Source: Ignavibacteriales bacterium
GTDB taxonomy: Bacteria; Bacteroidota; Ignavibacteria; Tepidaquicellales; Tepidaquicellaceae
Length of the DNA: 64,000 bases
Assembly (NCBI GenBank): GCA_020635255.1
Contig: JACKAC010000001.1
Coordinates: forward strand, 1,279,501 to 1,343,500
Reading direction: 5' to 3'
A program made the translations under genes and the position numbers. This document shows, one piece after another, positions 52,696-60,756 of the stretch. The notes under the pieces are model-generated. The model was not told the DNA's origin. It saw only the letters and a program-made list of their open reading frames with translations, and made no database searches. The stretch's first letter is position 1. Every line of letters starts with the position of its first letter.

Positions 52696-53136
52696 CTATA
52701 CTCCTGTGCTTCCGTAACCGCCTTCACCGCGCTCCGAATCGCTGAGCGAATCCGTCTCGTTTATCTGGCAGTGTTCGTATTTTGCAACTACCAGCTGGGC
52801 GATCCTGTCCCCAAACTTCACTTCAAAATCATTCTCGCCGTGATTTATAAGCACTACTCCCACTTCACCCCTGTAATCCGAATCTACAGTACCTGGGGAG
52901 TTGAGAACCGTAACACCAAACTTCAGCGCAAGACCGCTCCTTGGTCTCACCTGTCCCTCATATCCTTCGGGAAGCTCAACTATAACGTTCGTCGGTACTA
53001 ATACCCATTTTCCGGGTTTGATGGTTAATGTTTCTTTTGATGCCGAGGAAAGGTCCATTCCTGCTGAACCCAGAGTTTTATATTCCGGCAGAGATGAATC
53101 TATTTCGGGATTATATTTCTTTATGTTTACTTTCAT
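52696..53136 (-). CDS. dut: dUTP diphosphatase
   Basis: 146-residue trimeric dUTPase that turns dUTP into dUMP and keeps uracil out of DNA. All five family motifs appear: GSAGMDLSSA, RPRSGLALKFG, NSPGTVDSDYRGEV, GDRIAQLVV and the C-terminal RGEGGYGSTG. It is followed by rsmI after one base. A terminator for the gene upstream on the same strand lies just before it. Confidence 0.97.
   Translation of the reverse strand: MKVNIKKYNPEIDSSLPEYKTLGSAGMDLSSASKETLTIKPGKWVLVPTNVIVELPEGYEGQVRPRSGLALKFGVTVLNSPGTVDSDYRGEVGVVLINHGENDFEVKFGDRIAQLVVAKYEHCQINETDSLSDSERGEGGYGSTGV
52701..52705 (-). promoter_or_regulatory. Ribosome binding site fixing the GTG start of rsmI
   Basis: AGGAG on the minus strand, inside the end of dut and 6 bases before the GTG at 52694. 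Confidence 0.6.
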
Positions 53137-53143
53137 TTGAATA

Positions 53144-53173
53144 AATTAAAAACGGCAGCATATAGCTGCCGTA
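53144..53173 (-). terminator. Terminator after the first DUF4190 gene
   Basis: On the minus strand ACGGCAGC pairs perfectly with GCTGCCGT (5-base loop) and is followed by a T run, 28 bases after the stop at 53200. Confidence 0.85.
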
Positions 53174-53199
53174 AAATGTTTTACATTATGTGGTCGTTT

Positions 53200-53592
53200 C
53201 TAGTTGCTTAAAAGTGATGCCACAATTATCAGTAAATAAACCAGAAGGAACAGTACGGAAAGTATTACGTTTACTATTCCAAGCCACATTCCGATCTTTG
53301 CCATGGTCAATCCTGCTTGAGGTGAACGGCCTTCCTCGATTGCCTTTATTTCTTTTTTACCTACTATCCATGCTGGGATAGCCGCAAAAATACCGAGACA
53401 AACGTATGCCGCAATACCCAATACCAATGCGATTATTGCATTAGTACTTGCGCTTTCTCCACTGCTTCCTGTTGAACCCCCAGATGGAGGCGGTGGCGGA
53501 GGAGGTGCGCTAAAATCTGATGGAGGAGGCGGAGGAGGAGGAGGCGCGCCCGGTCCGGAATCCTGCCTGTAAAACCTTGTAATGTTTTTCAT
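53200..53592 (-). CDS. Pro-rich DUF4190 membrane protein, copy 1
   Basis: 130 residues. A Pro/Gly-rich N-terminus with two runs of seven or eight prolines (residues about 17-38) precedes two membrane helices with IIALVLGIAAYVCLG and IGMWLGIVNVILSVLFLLV, linked by a short loop AWIVGKKEIKAIEEGRSP, the DUF4190 signature. Function unknown. It is a tandem paralogue of the next gene upstream. Polyproline runs of this kind usually need elongation factor P for translation. Confidence 0.8.
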   Translation of the reverse strand: MKNITRFYRQDSGPGAPPPPPPPPSDFSAPPPPPPPSGGSTGSSGESASTNAIIALVLGIAAYVCLGIFAAIPAWIVGKKEIKAIEEGRSPQAGLTMAKIGMWLGIVNVILSVLFLLVYLLIIVASLLSN

Positions 53593-53694
53593 TGAGATTT
53601 AATTTTATTAACGGGATGACCTTTTAGCAAATATATAACTTATTCAAAATAATTTAAACCCATTTGACATAATAAAAGCAATTACATCGAATGA

Positions 53695-54096
53695 TTAATG
53701 ACTGCTCAATGTTGCCAGACCAACTATAAATACGAAATATATCACAAAGAATATTAATGCTAATACAGCAAGGATTGTTGATGCTATACCAAGCCACATT
53801 CCGATCTGAGCCATTACTTTACCTGCCTGCGGTGAACGTCCTTCATCTATTGCCTGTATTTCTTTCTTACCCACTATCCATGCGGGGATACCCGCAAGTA
53901 AACTCAAACTGCAAACCCATGCCGCAATACCCAGTACTAACGCAACAATTGCCGCCGAACTCGCGCTCTCACCCGAACTTCCGCCTGATGGCGCCGGTGG
54001 AGGTGGCGGTGGTGCATTAAATGCAGACGGTGCCGGAGGCGGTGGCGGAGCTCCCCCTGACCCATAATCTTGCCTATAGAGTGGATTTTTTCTCAT
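53695..54096 (-). CDS. Pro-rich DUF4190 membrane protein, copy 2
   Basis: 133 residues with the same layout as its neighbour: N-terminal RQDYGSGGAPPPPPAPS, a Pro/Ala/Gly-rich segment, then two membrane helices around AWIVGKKEIQAIDEGRSP. The helices and loop are nearly identical between copies, while the proline tracts differ in length, as expected from repeat slippage after a tandem duplication. Function unknown. Confidence 0.8.
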   Translation of the reverse strand: MRKNPLYRQDYGSGGAPPPPPAPSAFNAPPPPPPAPSGGSSGESASSAAIVALVLGIAAWVCSLSLLAGIPAWIVGKKEIQAIDEGRSPQAGKVMAQIGMWLGIASTILAVLALIFFVIYFVFIVGLATLSSH

Positions 54097-54179
54097 GATC
54101 TGTTTTTTAGATTTTTTTAAGTACCGATGAATAAATATAAACTATATTAGGTAGATATTAAATGATATTAAATCTGATC

Positions 54180-54959
54180 TCAGCTGATCTTTTTGAATAA
54201 CTTCCGGGCATTATTGTATAATTGCTCTATCAGTTTATCTTTTTCAGTATTCTTTATCTCTGCTAATTTTTCGATTGTGTAAATAACGTTTGATGGCTCA
54301 TTGGTTTTCCCGCGGTTAGGTACTGGAGTTAGAAAAGGGGAATCTGTTTCGGACAGCATTCTTTCGATCGGCACTGCTTTGATAGTATCCGTCTCTTTAA
54401 AATTCTTATAAGTTACATTCCCGCAGAACGAAATATAAAAATTATCCCTTGAATCCATTGATAGAATTTCTTCTGCTTCAACAGGCATGCCTCCGAAACA
54501 ATGAAACTGTCCTGAGAGATTTTCATCGTAATTCTCCTTTATCATCGCTATCGCGTCACTGCATGACTCTCTCGTGTGTATGATTATGGGTAGTTCCTTT
54601 TCCCTGGCAAGCTGTATCTGGAGTTTAAAAAATTCCTTCTGAATATCCACATTCGACGTATCCCAGTAATAATCTAACCCCGTTTCACCGATTCCTACTA
54701 CTTTCTCGTGGGAGCATAGTTTTTCTATCTCTTCGAGGTCTTTTAGATCTGATTTTGCTGCATCTCCCGGGTGAATACCCACTAAAGTATATATAATATC
54801 ATATTTTTCAGCTAGTTGTATGCTCGCTTGAGAGGTTTTTAGGTCCACTGCAGGCACTATAATCGCTGAAATTCCCGCATCTTTTGCTCTGGCAAGCATC
54901 TCATCGAAGTTAAGTTGCATATTATCATAGAATAAGTGAGCATGTGTGTCTATTATCAT
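54180..54959 (-). CDS. TatD-family metal-dependent deoxyribonuclease
   Basis: 259 residues, TIM-barrel hydrolase. Metal ligands are visible: IDTHAHLF (His pair at the N-terminus), GIGETGLDYYW (Glu), IIHTRES (His), FHCFGG (His) and SETDSPFLTP (Asp). Family members show 3'-5' DNA exonuclease activity and are found in almost every genome. Length is normal. It is the last gene of the minus-strand set and faces a plus-strand TPR gene across a divergent spacer. Confidence 0.95.
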   Translation of the reverse strand: MIIDTHAHLFYDNMQLNFDEMLARAKDAGISAIIVPAVDLKTSQASIQLAEKYDIIYTLVGIHPGDAAKSDLKDLEEIEKLCSHEKVVGIGETGLDYYWDTSNVDIQKEFFKLQIQLAREKELPIIIHTRESCSDAIAMIKENYDENLSGQFHCFGGMPVEAEEILSMDSRDNFYISFCGNVTYKNFKETDTIKAVPIERMLSETDSPFLTPVPNRGKTNEPSNVIYTIEKLAEIKNTEKDKLIEQLYNNARKLFKKIS

Positions 54960-55050
54960 TTTCTGGTCGGTTTAAGGGTTCAAAGTTGTGAAACTGTGTA
55001 AAAACTAATGTTAATATGGTAAAATTAACGAATTCCTTATAAATATACAC

Positions 55051-55081
55051 TTGAAAATGTACCGTGATTGAGTTATGTTTG
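55051..55081 (+). promoter_or_regulatory. Predicted promoter of the TPR gene
   Basis: TTG (55051-55053), a 20-base spacer and TATGTTTG (55074-55081) fit the TTTG / TAnnTTTG consensus. Start of transcription would be near 55088. Confidence 0.45.
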
Positions 55082-55121
55082 TGAAGAAACTTTTGGTTAG
55101 GGGCTTAGGTTAGAGATAGTA

Positions 55122-55127
55122 AGGAGG
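55122..55127 (+). promoter_or_regulatory. Strong ribosome binding site of the TPR gene
   Basis: AGGAGG lies 9 bases before the ATG at 55137 and only 3 bases before a TTG at 55131, which favours the ATG. Confidence 0.65.
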
Positions 55128-55136
55128 GCATTGATA

Positions 55137-55628
55137 ATGCGCGAAGAACAGAAAAATATAATCGATAAGTCCCGGGAGTATTTCTACAAAGGGTACTTAT
55201 GCCAGATGCGAGGGGATTATGATAAGGCTATTCAAAATTATGAAAAGTCTATAGACGTCTATCCGACGGCAGAAGCCTTTACGTTTCTTGGCTGGACATA
55301 CAGTTTCAAAGGTGATCTTGAAAGGGCAATTTCTGAATGTAAGAATGCCATAGATATTGACCCTGATTACGGAAATCCGTATAATGATATAGGTGCATAT
55401 TTATTACAGCAGGGACAGGTTGATGAAGCGATTACGTGGTTCGAGCTTGCAATTAATTCAAAGCGTTATGAAAATGTTGAGTTTGCGCATTTGAATCTTG
55501 CTAAAGCGCTCGAAATGAAAGGGCTCTGGTTTGAAGCCCTGGATGAGTACAAGATGGCTATTGGAAAAGCGCCGGATTATACCGAAGCAAAAGTTCATCT
55601 TAACAGATTACAAGGAAACTTAAATTAG
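55137..55628 (+). CDS. Cytoplasmic TPR-repeat protein
   Basis: About 163 residues from the ATG at 55137. No signal peptide. Four tetratricopeptide repeats fill it: YKGYLCQMRGDYDKAIQNYE, AFTFLGWTYSFKGDLERAI, YNDIGAYLLQQGQVDEAITW and NLAKALEMKGLWFEALDEY. It should act as a protein-contact scaffold; the partner is unknown. A predicted promoter and a strong AGGAGG site precede it. Confidence 0.85.
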   Translation: MREEQKNIIDKSREYFYKGYLCQMRGDYDKAIQNYEKSIDVYPTAEAFTFLGWTYSFKGDLERAISECKNAIDIDPDYGNPYNDIGAYLLQQGQVDEAITWFELAINSKRYENVEFAHLNLAKALEMKGLWFEALDEYKMAIGKAPDYTEAKVHLNRLQGNLN

Positions 55629-55670
55629 TTTATATTATAAATATTATTTCATCAATAATAAAATTATAAA

Positions 55671-56429
55671 ATGAAGAGACTTTTACTGGGTTTAATTGTA
55701 ATAGTGAGTATGTTTTCTGCTGAAAAGGTAACGAATGCACAAAGTTTTTCTTTTGAAAGAGTAGGACCTGAATTGGAAATGATCCCATATATAAAGGATT
55801 CCCTGCAAACGGTGATCCGCTCCGCAATAGTCCGTAATAATACCAGCAATACTATCCATATGAGGTTTTACAGGGTACAGAATAATATTCCTGCTTCCTG
55901 GCAAACCCAAATGTGTTACGATCTTTGCTACGCTTATTTCGTAGATACTATTGCTCCTCCTCCTTTACCTCCTTATGACCTCGGTCCTAATCAGGTAGAT
56001 ACAATGTTCTATATAGATTTTTCCGGCGAGGAGGAAGGTGTCGGTACAGGCGTTGTGAGAATGTATAATACCGATAATCCGTCTGAGTTCGTTGAGCAGA
56101 CATTTAAATTACAGATTGGTGACGGTGTTGGCATCCATCAGATTTCATCCAATGTTGAAGAGTTTAGACTCGATCAAAATTATCCTAATCCGTTCAATCC
56201 ATCGACAAAGATAAGATTTTCCATACCTAAGAATGATTTCGTTAATCTGAAAGTTTACGATATACTCGGTAATGAAGTAGCTGACCTGGTCGACAACCAG
56301 CAGCTCAATACCGGCGCTTATGAATATGAATTTAATACCGCCACCCTGAACTTATCATCCGGCGTGTATTACTACAAACTTACCACGTCGCAGTTCACCC
56401 AGGTAAGAAAAATGATGCTCGTAAAATAA
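55671..56429 (+). CDS. Small T9SS-sorted secreted protein
   Basis: 252 residues. Signal peptide (cleavage near VTNAQ), then an Ig-like beta domain of about 130 residues (RSAIVRNNTSNTIHMRFYRV, SWQTQMCYDLCYA, GTGVVRMYNTDNPSE) with a close Cys pair (CYDLC) that could form a disulphide, and a T9SS sorting domain (DQNYPNPFNPSTKI ... VRKMMLVK). I do not recognise the N-terminal domain beyond its fold-like pattern. It lies 7 bases upstream of the nuoI-like gene. Confidence 0.8.
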   Translation: MKRLLLGLIVIVSMFSAEKVTNAQSFSFERVGPELEMIPYIKDSLQTVIRSAIVRNNTSNTIHMRFYRVQNNIPASWQTQMCYDLCYAYFVDTIAPPPLPPYDLGPNQVDTMFYIDFSGEEEGVGTGVVRMYNTDNPSEFVEQTFKLQIGDGVGIHQISSNVEEFRLDQNYPNPFNPSTKIRFSIPKNDFVNLKVYDILGNEVADLVDNQQLNTGAYEYEFNTATLNLSSGVYYYKLTTSQFTQVRKMMLVK

Positions 56430-56436
56430 AAACTCT

Positions 56437-56928
56437 ATGCCCGAAATAACAAATAAAGACCTCACCTTACTAGAAAAAACATATATCCCTCAGATCGTTA
56501 AGGGATTAGCGCTTACCTGGAGACAGATGTTTAAGCCGAAGTTTACGAGGCAGTACCCGGAGGAGCGGTGGGATCCACCCGCGTCGTTCCGGGGACGGCC
56601 TGTTCTTGTGCAGGAGGACGACGGCGTAGAGCGCTGTGTAGCTTGCGGGCTGTGCTCACGAGTGTGTCCAGCACTAGCTATAGAGGTGCGTGCAGGAGAG
56701 ACTACAGGAGAGAAGGAGCGGTATCCGGAGCTATTTGAGATAAATATGGTGAGGTGTATATTTTGCGGATTTTGTGAGGAAGTGTGTCCGGAGGAAGCGA
56801 TCGTGATGAGTGACGAGTACGAGTTGGTTTTCAGCTCACAGGAGGAAGCAGTTTACGGGAAAGACAAACTGTTGATGCCAAAGAGCAAGCTTAAAAAGAG
56901 ATTGGATTATCTAGAGCAGTACAAATAA
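56437..56928 (+). CDS. nuoI: NuoI-like 2x[4Fe-4S] protein (NADH-quinone oxidoreductase subunit I), orphan
   Basis: 163 residues with two classic cluster motifs, CVACGLCSRVCP and CIFCGFCEEVCP, each ligating a [4Fe-4S] cluster, within a NuoI-like frame (LTWRQMFKPKFTRQYPEE, YELVFSSQEEAVYGKDKLL). In complex I this subunit passes electrons between the peripheral clusters and N2. No other nuo gene lies in the window; both neighbours are T9SS cargo genes. Its middle part is richer in G and C, and in GAG/GTG codons, than the genes beside it. It could be a relocated complex I subunit or part of a different redox enzyme. Confidence 0.87.
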   Translation: MPEITNKDLTLLEKTYIPQIVKGLALTWRQMFKPKFTRQYPEERWDPPASFRGRPVLVQEDDGVERCVACGLCSRVCPALAIEVRAGETTGEKERYPELFEINMVRCIFCGFCEEVCPEEAIVMSDEYELVFSSQEEAVYGKDKLLMPKSKLKKRLDYLEQYK

Positions 56929-56965
56929 GGGAGTACCGAGAGCAGTACACAAAGCAGGTAGATAG

Positions 56966-57646
56966 ATGAAGAGGTTACTTATAACACTAATAGGGGTTTT
57001 ACTACTCACTTCAACGATTTCGTTTGCGAGCGAAAGCGGTGAGCCGTCCGATGCGAAAAACGTCATAGAGAACTTCTATGCGAAGATCAAATTGGACAGG
57101 GTAAGGCTTTATTGGGTTATAAATAATCCGGAAGACCTAAAAGAGATCAGATTACAAACCAAGAAATCAGGCGAAGCAAATTACACCGACCTGGACGCAA
57201 TCAAATTCGGCGACTTCATAGAAAAAGAGACAAAAGATTCCGTTTCCGAGTATGTGTATTCATACAGGCACAAAGTAAAGGAAAACGGAGTTTACTTTTA
57301 TAAGATCACACTCATAAACAACGAAGGGCAGGAAATAGGAAACGAAGAAATCAAATTAGGAATCTCGAGCATACCGGATTTCGAGCTTTTGCAAAACAAT
57401 CCAAACCCTTTCAATCCTTCAACGATAATTTCATACAAGATATTTACGGCAGGTCATGTATCATTAAAGGTATATAACCTTACGGGAAAGCAGATAGCGG
57501 TACTTGTCGATCAGACACAGAACCCGGGTACATATTCAATAGAATTTAATACAGGAAACTTTCCTGAGCTATCCAGCGGGATATATTTTTACAAACTGCA
57601 GACAAGTTATTCTTCAGACATTAAAAAAATGATCTTTGCAAAGTAA
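56966..57646 (+). CDS. Small T9SS-sorted secreted protein
   Basis: 226 residues. Signal peptide (MKRLLITLIGVLLLTSTISFA). Residues about 30-130 look like one fibronectin-III-type beta domain (VRLYWVINNPEDLKEIRL, VYSYRHKVKENGVYFYKITL). The remainder is a T9SS sorting domain (LQNNPNPFNPSTII ... IKKMIFAK) in which the usual NYPNP reads NNPNP. No enzymatic residues are evident. Confidence 0.8.
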   Translation: MKRLLITLIGVLLLTSTISFASESGEPSDAKNVIENFYAKIKLDRVRLYWVINNPEDLKEIRLQTKKSGEANYTDLDAIKFGDFIEKETKDSVSEYVYSYRHKVKENGVYFYKITLINNEGQEIGNEEIKLGISSIPDFELLQNNPNPFNPSTIISYKIFTAGHVSLKVYNLTGKQIAVLVDQTQNPGTYSIEFNTGNFPELSSGIYFYKLQTSYSSDIKKMIFAK

Positions 57647-57771
57647 TTTGGATAACTCCGACCCCCATATACGATTTTCACTTTTCAAAGCTTTATCAGC
57701 AAATTTTATTTTATTAAACTATTCACTCCAAATTAGCAGAGGAGGGGTTTCTTTTTTCGCGTAGATAAATA

Positions 57772-59076
57772 ATGGACGACTTAAAATTATTATTCACCGA
57801 TCTATTTTTTCTTTTCTTCTTCGTCTTTTTAAACGCTTTCTTTGTGGCGGCTGAATTTGCCATAGTAAAAGTCAGGAGAACACAGCTGGAGCTATTGTCA
57901 GCCAACAATAAAAAAGCCACCACATCGCTTAAGCTCATATCGCACCTGGATGAATACCTCTCAGCAACTCAGCTGGGTATTACGGTAGCTTCACTGGGAT
58001 TAGGCTGGATAGGTAAACCGGTTACATCCCGTATACTGGAGCCTATATTTGCGATGCTGGACATTACGAACCCGCAAACGATAGATTCAATATCAATCAC
58101 GGTTGGTTTCATAATTATAACCTTTCTGCATATAGTACTGGGAGAGCTTGGTCCTAAATCTCTTGCTATAAGACATCCCAGATCAACAACGCTATTTATT
58201 GCCATGCCCTTAAATTTCTTTTACAAGGTTTTAAAACCTGCTATATGGGCATTGAACGGCACAGCAAACCTTATACTGCGTATGTTCGGGATAAAACCTA
58301 TTTCAGAATCGGAAAGGTCACACTCGGAAGAAGAATTAAGATTGCTTATTTCAGAGGGTCAGAAGACGGGTGCTATAGATTCGACGGAGCATCAGCTTAT
58401 AGAGAGGATATTCGAGTTTAACGATAAGACGGCAGACGACATTATGATACCCCGAAATGAGGTTACTGCCGTAGAGGTGGATGATTCAAAGGAAAAAATA
58501 ATACAGGTGGTGCTAGAGCAGGGATATTCACGAATACCTGTTTATAAGGATGACATGGATAATATTGTAGGTATAATATATTCGAAAGACCTGCTGACGG
58601 CTTCCGAGCATAAAGAGATGATAACGATAATGGACATACTTCGCCCGGCTCATTTCATTCCGGAAACCAAACACATCGGCGAGATACTCAAAGAGTTTCA
58701 AAAGAAAAGGATACACCTCGCGATCGTAGTCAATGAACACGGTGAAATGGTGGGACTTGTAACACTTGAAGACATCATCGAAGAAATAGTGGGTGAGATA
58801 GAGGATGAGTATGACGTCGAAGCGGAAAAAGTTACGATAGACAAGAAGGGAATATTCCTTGTTAATCCGGATATTGAAATTGACGTTTTTAATCAAAGAT
58901 TTAATACTGATATTCCCGATGACACGGAAGAATACAATACACTTAGCGGATTTTTGCAGACGGTAACGGGACACGTGCCGGAGGTTTTCGAGAGGATAGA
59001 TTATAAGGGATTAATATTTACCGTTATGAAAAAGACGGGCAACAAGTTACTACAGGTTAAAATACAAAGGGTCTGA
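57772..59076 (+). CDS. CNNM/CorC-type membrane protein with CBS pair
   Basis: 434 residues: DUF21/CNNM membrane domain (about 1-190, with FFVAAEFAIVKVRRTQLE and ATQLGITVASLGLGW), a CBS pair (about 205-325, IMIPRNEVTAVEVDD and IHLAIVVNEHGEMVGLVTLEDI) and a C-terminal CorC/HlyC domain (about 345-430). Family members are linked to magnesium or cobalt efflux; the old name haemolysin is misleading. Its TGA stop overlaps the ATG of the next gene by one base, so the two are coupled. Confidence 0.92.
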   Translation: MDDLKLLFTDLFFLFFFVFLNAFFVAAEFAIVKVRRTQLELLSANNKKATTSLKLISHLDEYLSATQLGITVASLGLGWIGKPVTSRILEPIFAMLDITNPQTIDSISITVGFIIITFLHIVLGELGPKSLAIRHPRSTTLFIAMPLNFFYKVLKPAIWALNGTANLILRMFGIKPISESERSHSEEELRLLISEGQKTGAIDSTEHQLIERIFEFNDKTADDIMIPRNEVTAVEVDDSKEKIIQVVLEQGYSRIPVYKDDMDNIVGIIYSKDLLTASEHKEMITIMDILRPAHFIPETKHIGEILKEFQKKRIHLAIVVNEHGEMVGLVTLEDIIEEIVGEIEDEYDVEAEKVTIDKKGIFLVNPDIEIDVFNQRFNTDIPDDTEEYNTLSGFLQTVTGHVPEVFERIDYKGLIFTVMKKTGNKLLQVKIQRV

Positions 59077-59837
59077 TGGATTTCATTATAAATAGAATAA
59101 GCAATTTCTTTAACGATATGGGAAGCTTTGGCATACTACTGGTCGGTATGTTCAAAAGTCTTCCGCGAGTATTCAAAGACAGGATGCTCATAATAGAGCA
59201 GATGGTCAGTATCGGCGTTAATTCGTTCGTACTTGTTTCTATAATCGGTCTTTTCACCGGGGCAGTGTCAGCGTGGCAAGCGGCTTACCAGATGGCAGGA
59301 CTGGTATCGAACAACTATCTTGGTTCAGCAACTTCAAAGGCAATCATCATCGAGCTGGGACCGGTACTCGCGGCTATAGTTCTTGCCGGCAGGGTAGGAG
59401 CCTCGATCGCGGCGGAGCTTGGCACAATGAAAGTAACCGAGCAGATAGACGCTCTGGAAGCTATGGCAATAAACCCTATACGTTACCTTGCAATGCCGAG
59501 AGTAATAGCGACAACCGTGATGCTTCCAATACTCGTGATATATGCCGTCACAATTGCTATAACGGGTTCATTTGTAGTAAGCACGTTGTTTCTGGACGTG
59601 TCGCCAAATGTATTTATGAACGGGTTTAAAGGGTCGTTCCAGATACGTGATTTCAATACGGCGATGATAAAAGCATTCTGGTTCGGGCTGGCAATTTCAT
59701 CCATAGGCTGTTTCGTAGGTTTTGAAACAAGAGGAGGCGCGCAGGGAGTGGGACTTTCCACGATCAAATCATTCGTTATCTGCGCCGCCAGTATTCTAAT
59801 ACTCGATTACATTTTGTGGAATTTATTGGTAGGATAA
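59076..59837 (+). CDS. MlaE-family ABC transporter permease
   Basis: 253 residues with about five membrane helices. Family marks are SIIGLFTGAVSAWQAAYQM, ELGPVLAAIVLAGRVGASIAAELGTM and EQIDALEAMAINPIRYLAMPR. MlaE permeases move phospholipids between the membranes with an ATPase (MlaF) and an MCE protein (MlaD). Neither partner follows; pyrB comes next. The coupled start with the CNNM gene is unusual. Partners are presumably encoded elsewhere. Confidence 0.92.
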   Translation: MDFIINRISNFFNDMGSFGILLVGMFKSLPRVFKDRMLIIEQMVSIGVNSFVLVSIIGLFTGAVSAWQAAYQMAGLVSNNYLGSATSKAIIIELGPVLAAIVLAGRVGASIAAELGTMKVTEQIDALEAMAINPIRYLAMPRVIATTVMLPILVIYAVTIAITGSFVVSTLFLDVSPNVFMNGFKGSFQIRDFNTAMIKAFWFGLAISSIGCFVGFETRGGAQGVGLSTIKSFVICAASILILDYILWNLLVG

Positions 59838-59844
59838 AACTAAT

Positions 59845-60756
59845 TTGAGCTTTCCGAAACATATCACGGGATTAAAAGACCTGGACAAGGACGTTATCAA
59901 ATTAATTCTCGATGAAGCGTCCGAATACAAGGAAACAGTATCCGATAAAAGTCAGAACGTAAAAGAGATCCTATCCGGCAGATCCGTTATTAACCTGTTT
60001 TTTGAAAATTCAACACGGACACGAGTATCATTCGAGCTAGCAGAGAAATTACTCGGGATGAAAGCAGTTAATTTCACATCAGGAATCTCCTCGCTTTCAA
60101 AAGGGGAATCAGATGTAGATACCATACGCAATCTCGACGCAATGAAATTTGACTGTGTAGTTGTAAGGCATAGTGAAAACGGGTTCTATCAAAAAGTGGT
60201 CGATAACTCCTCAGCGTGTGTTATAAACGGAGGAGACGGAACAAATGAACACCCGACGCAGGGTCTTCTGGATATGCTAACGCTTAGAGAAATATTCGGA
60301 AAGCTAGAGGGAATAAAAGTTTGTATTGTAGGTGATATATCACACAGCAGGGTTGCAAGGTCAGACATATACGGACTAAACAAATTCGGCGCGAACGTAT
60401 CAATATGCGCTCCCGGCGCTTACATACCGGGAGACGTGGATGACCTAGGTGTAACAATAATAGATTCCATAGACGATGCGATCAAAAATACAGACGCGCT
60501 TGTGCTTCTGCGCATACAGCAAGAGAGAGGCGCGGGCGAACAGATCACAAACGAAGAGTTTCACGATAAATACGGCATGAATGAAAAAAGATTAGCACTT
60601 AACCCCGATATTAAGATACTTCACCCAGGACCGTGGAATACAGGAGTGGAGCTGGATCAATACGTAGTCGATTCGGAAAATTTTTACGGATATAAGCAGG
60701 TTACTAACGGACTTGCAGTCAGACTGGCTATTTTAAAATTATTACTGGCGCGTTGA
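59845..60756 (+). CDS. pyrB: Aspartate carbamoyltransferase catalytic subunit
   Basis: 303 residues; joins carbamoyl phosphate with aspartate in pyrimidine synthesis. The carbamoyl-phosphate signature FFENSTRTRVSFELA, the loop TSGISSLSKGESDVDT, GGDGTNEHPTQGLLDML and HPGPWNTGVELD are all present. Start is TTG, placed seven bases after the preceding stop, with an AGGA upstream. Its end overlaps the pyrC start by four bases (TTGA). No pyrI regulatory gene is adjacent. Confidence 0.97.
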   Translation: MSFPKHITGLKDLDKDVIKLILDEASEYKETVSDKSQNVKEILSGRSVINLFFENSTRTRVSFELAEKLLGMKAVNFTSGISSLSKGESDVDTIRNLDAMKFDCVVVRHSENGFYQKVVDNSSACVINGGDGTNEHPTQGLLDMLTLREIFGKLEGIKVCIVGDISHSRVARSDIYGLNKFGANVSICAPGAYIPGDVDDLGVTIIDSIDDAIKNTDALVLLRIQQERGAGEQITNEEFHDKYGMNEKRLALNPDIKILHPGPWNTGVELDQYVVDSENFYGYKQVTNGLAVRLAILKLLLAR

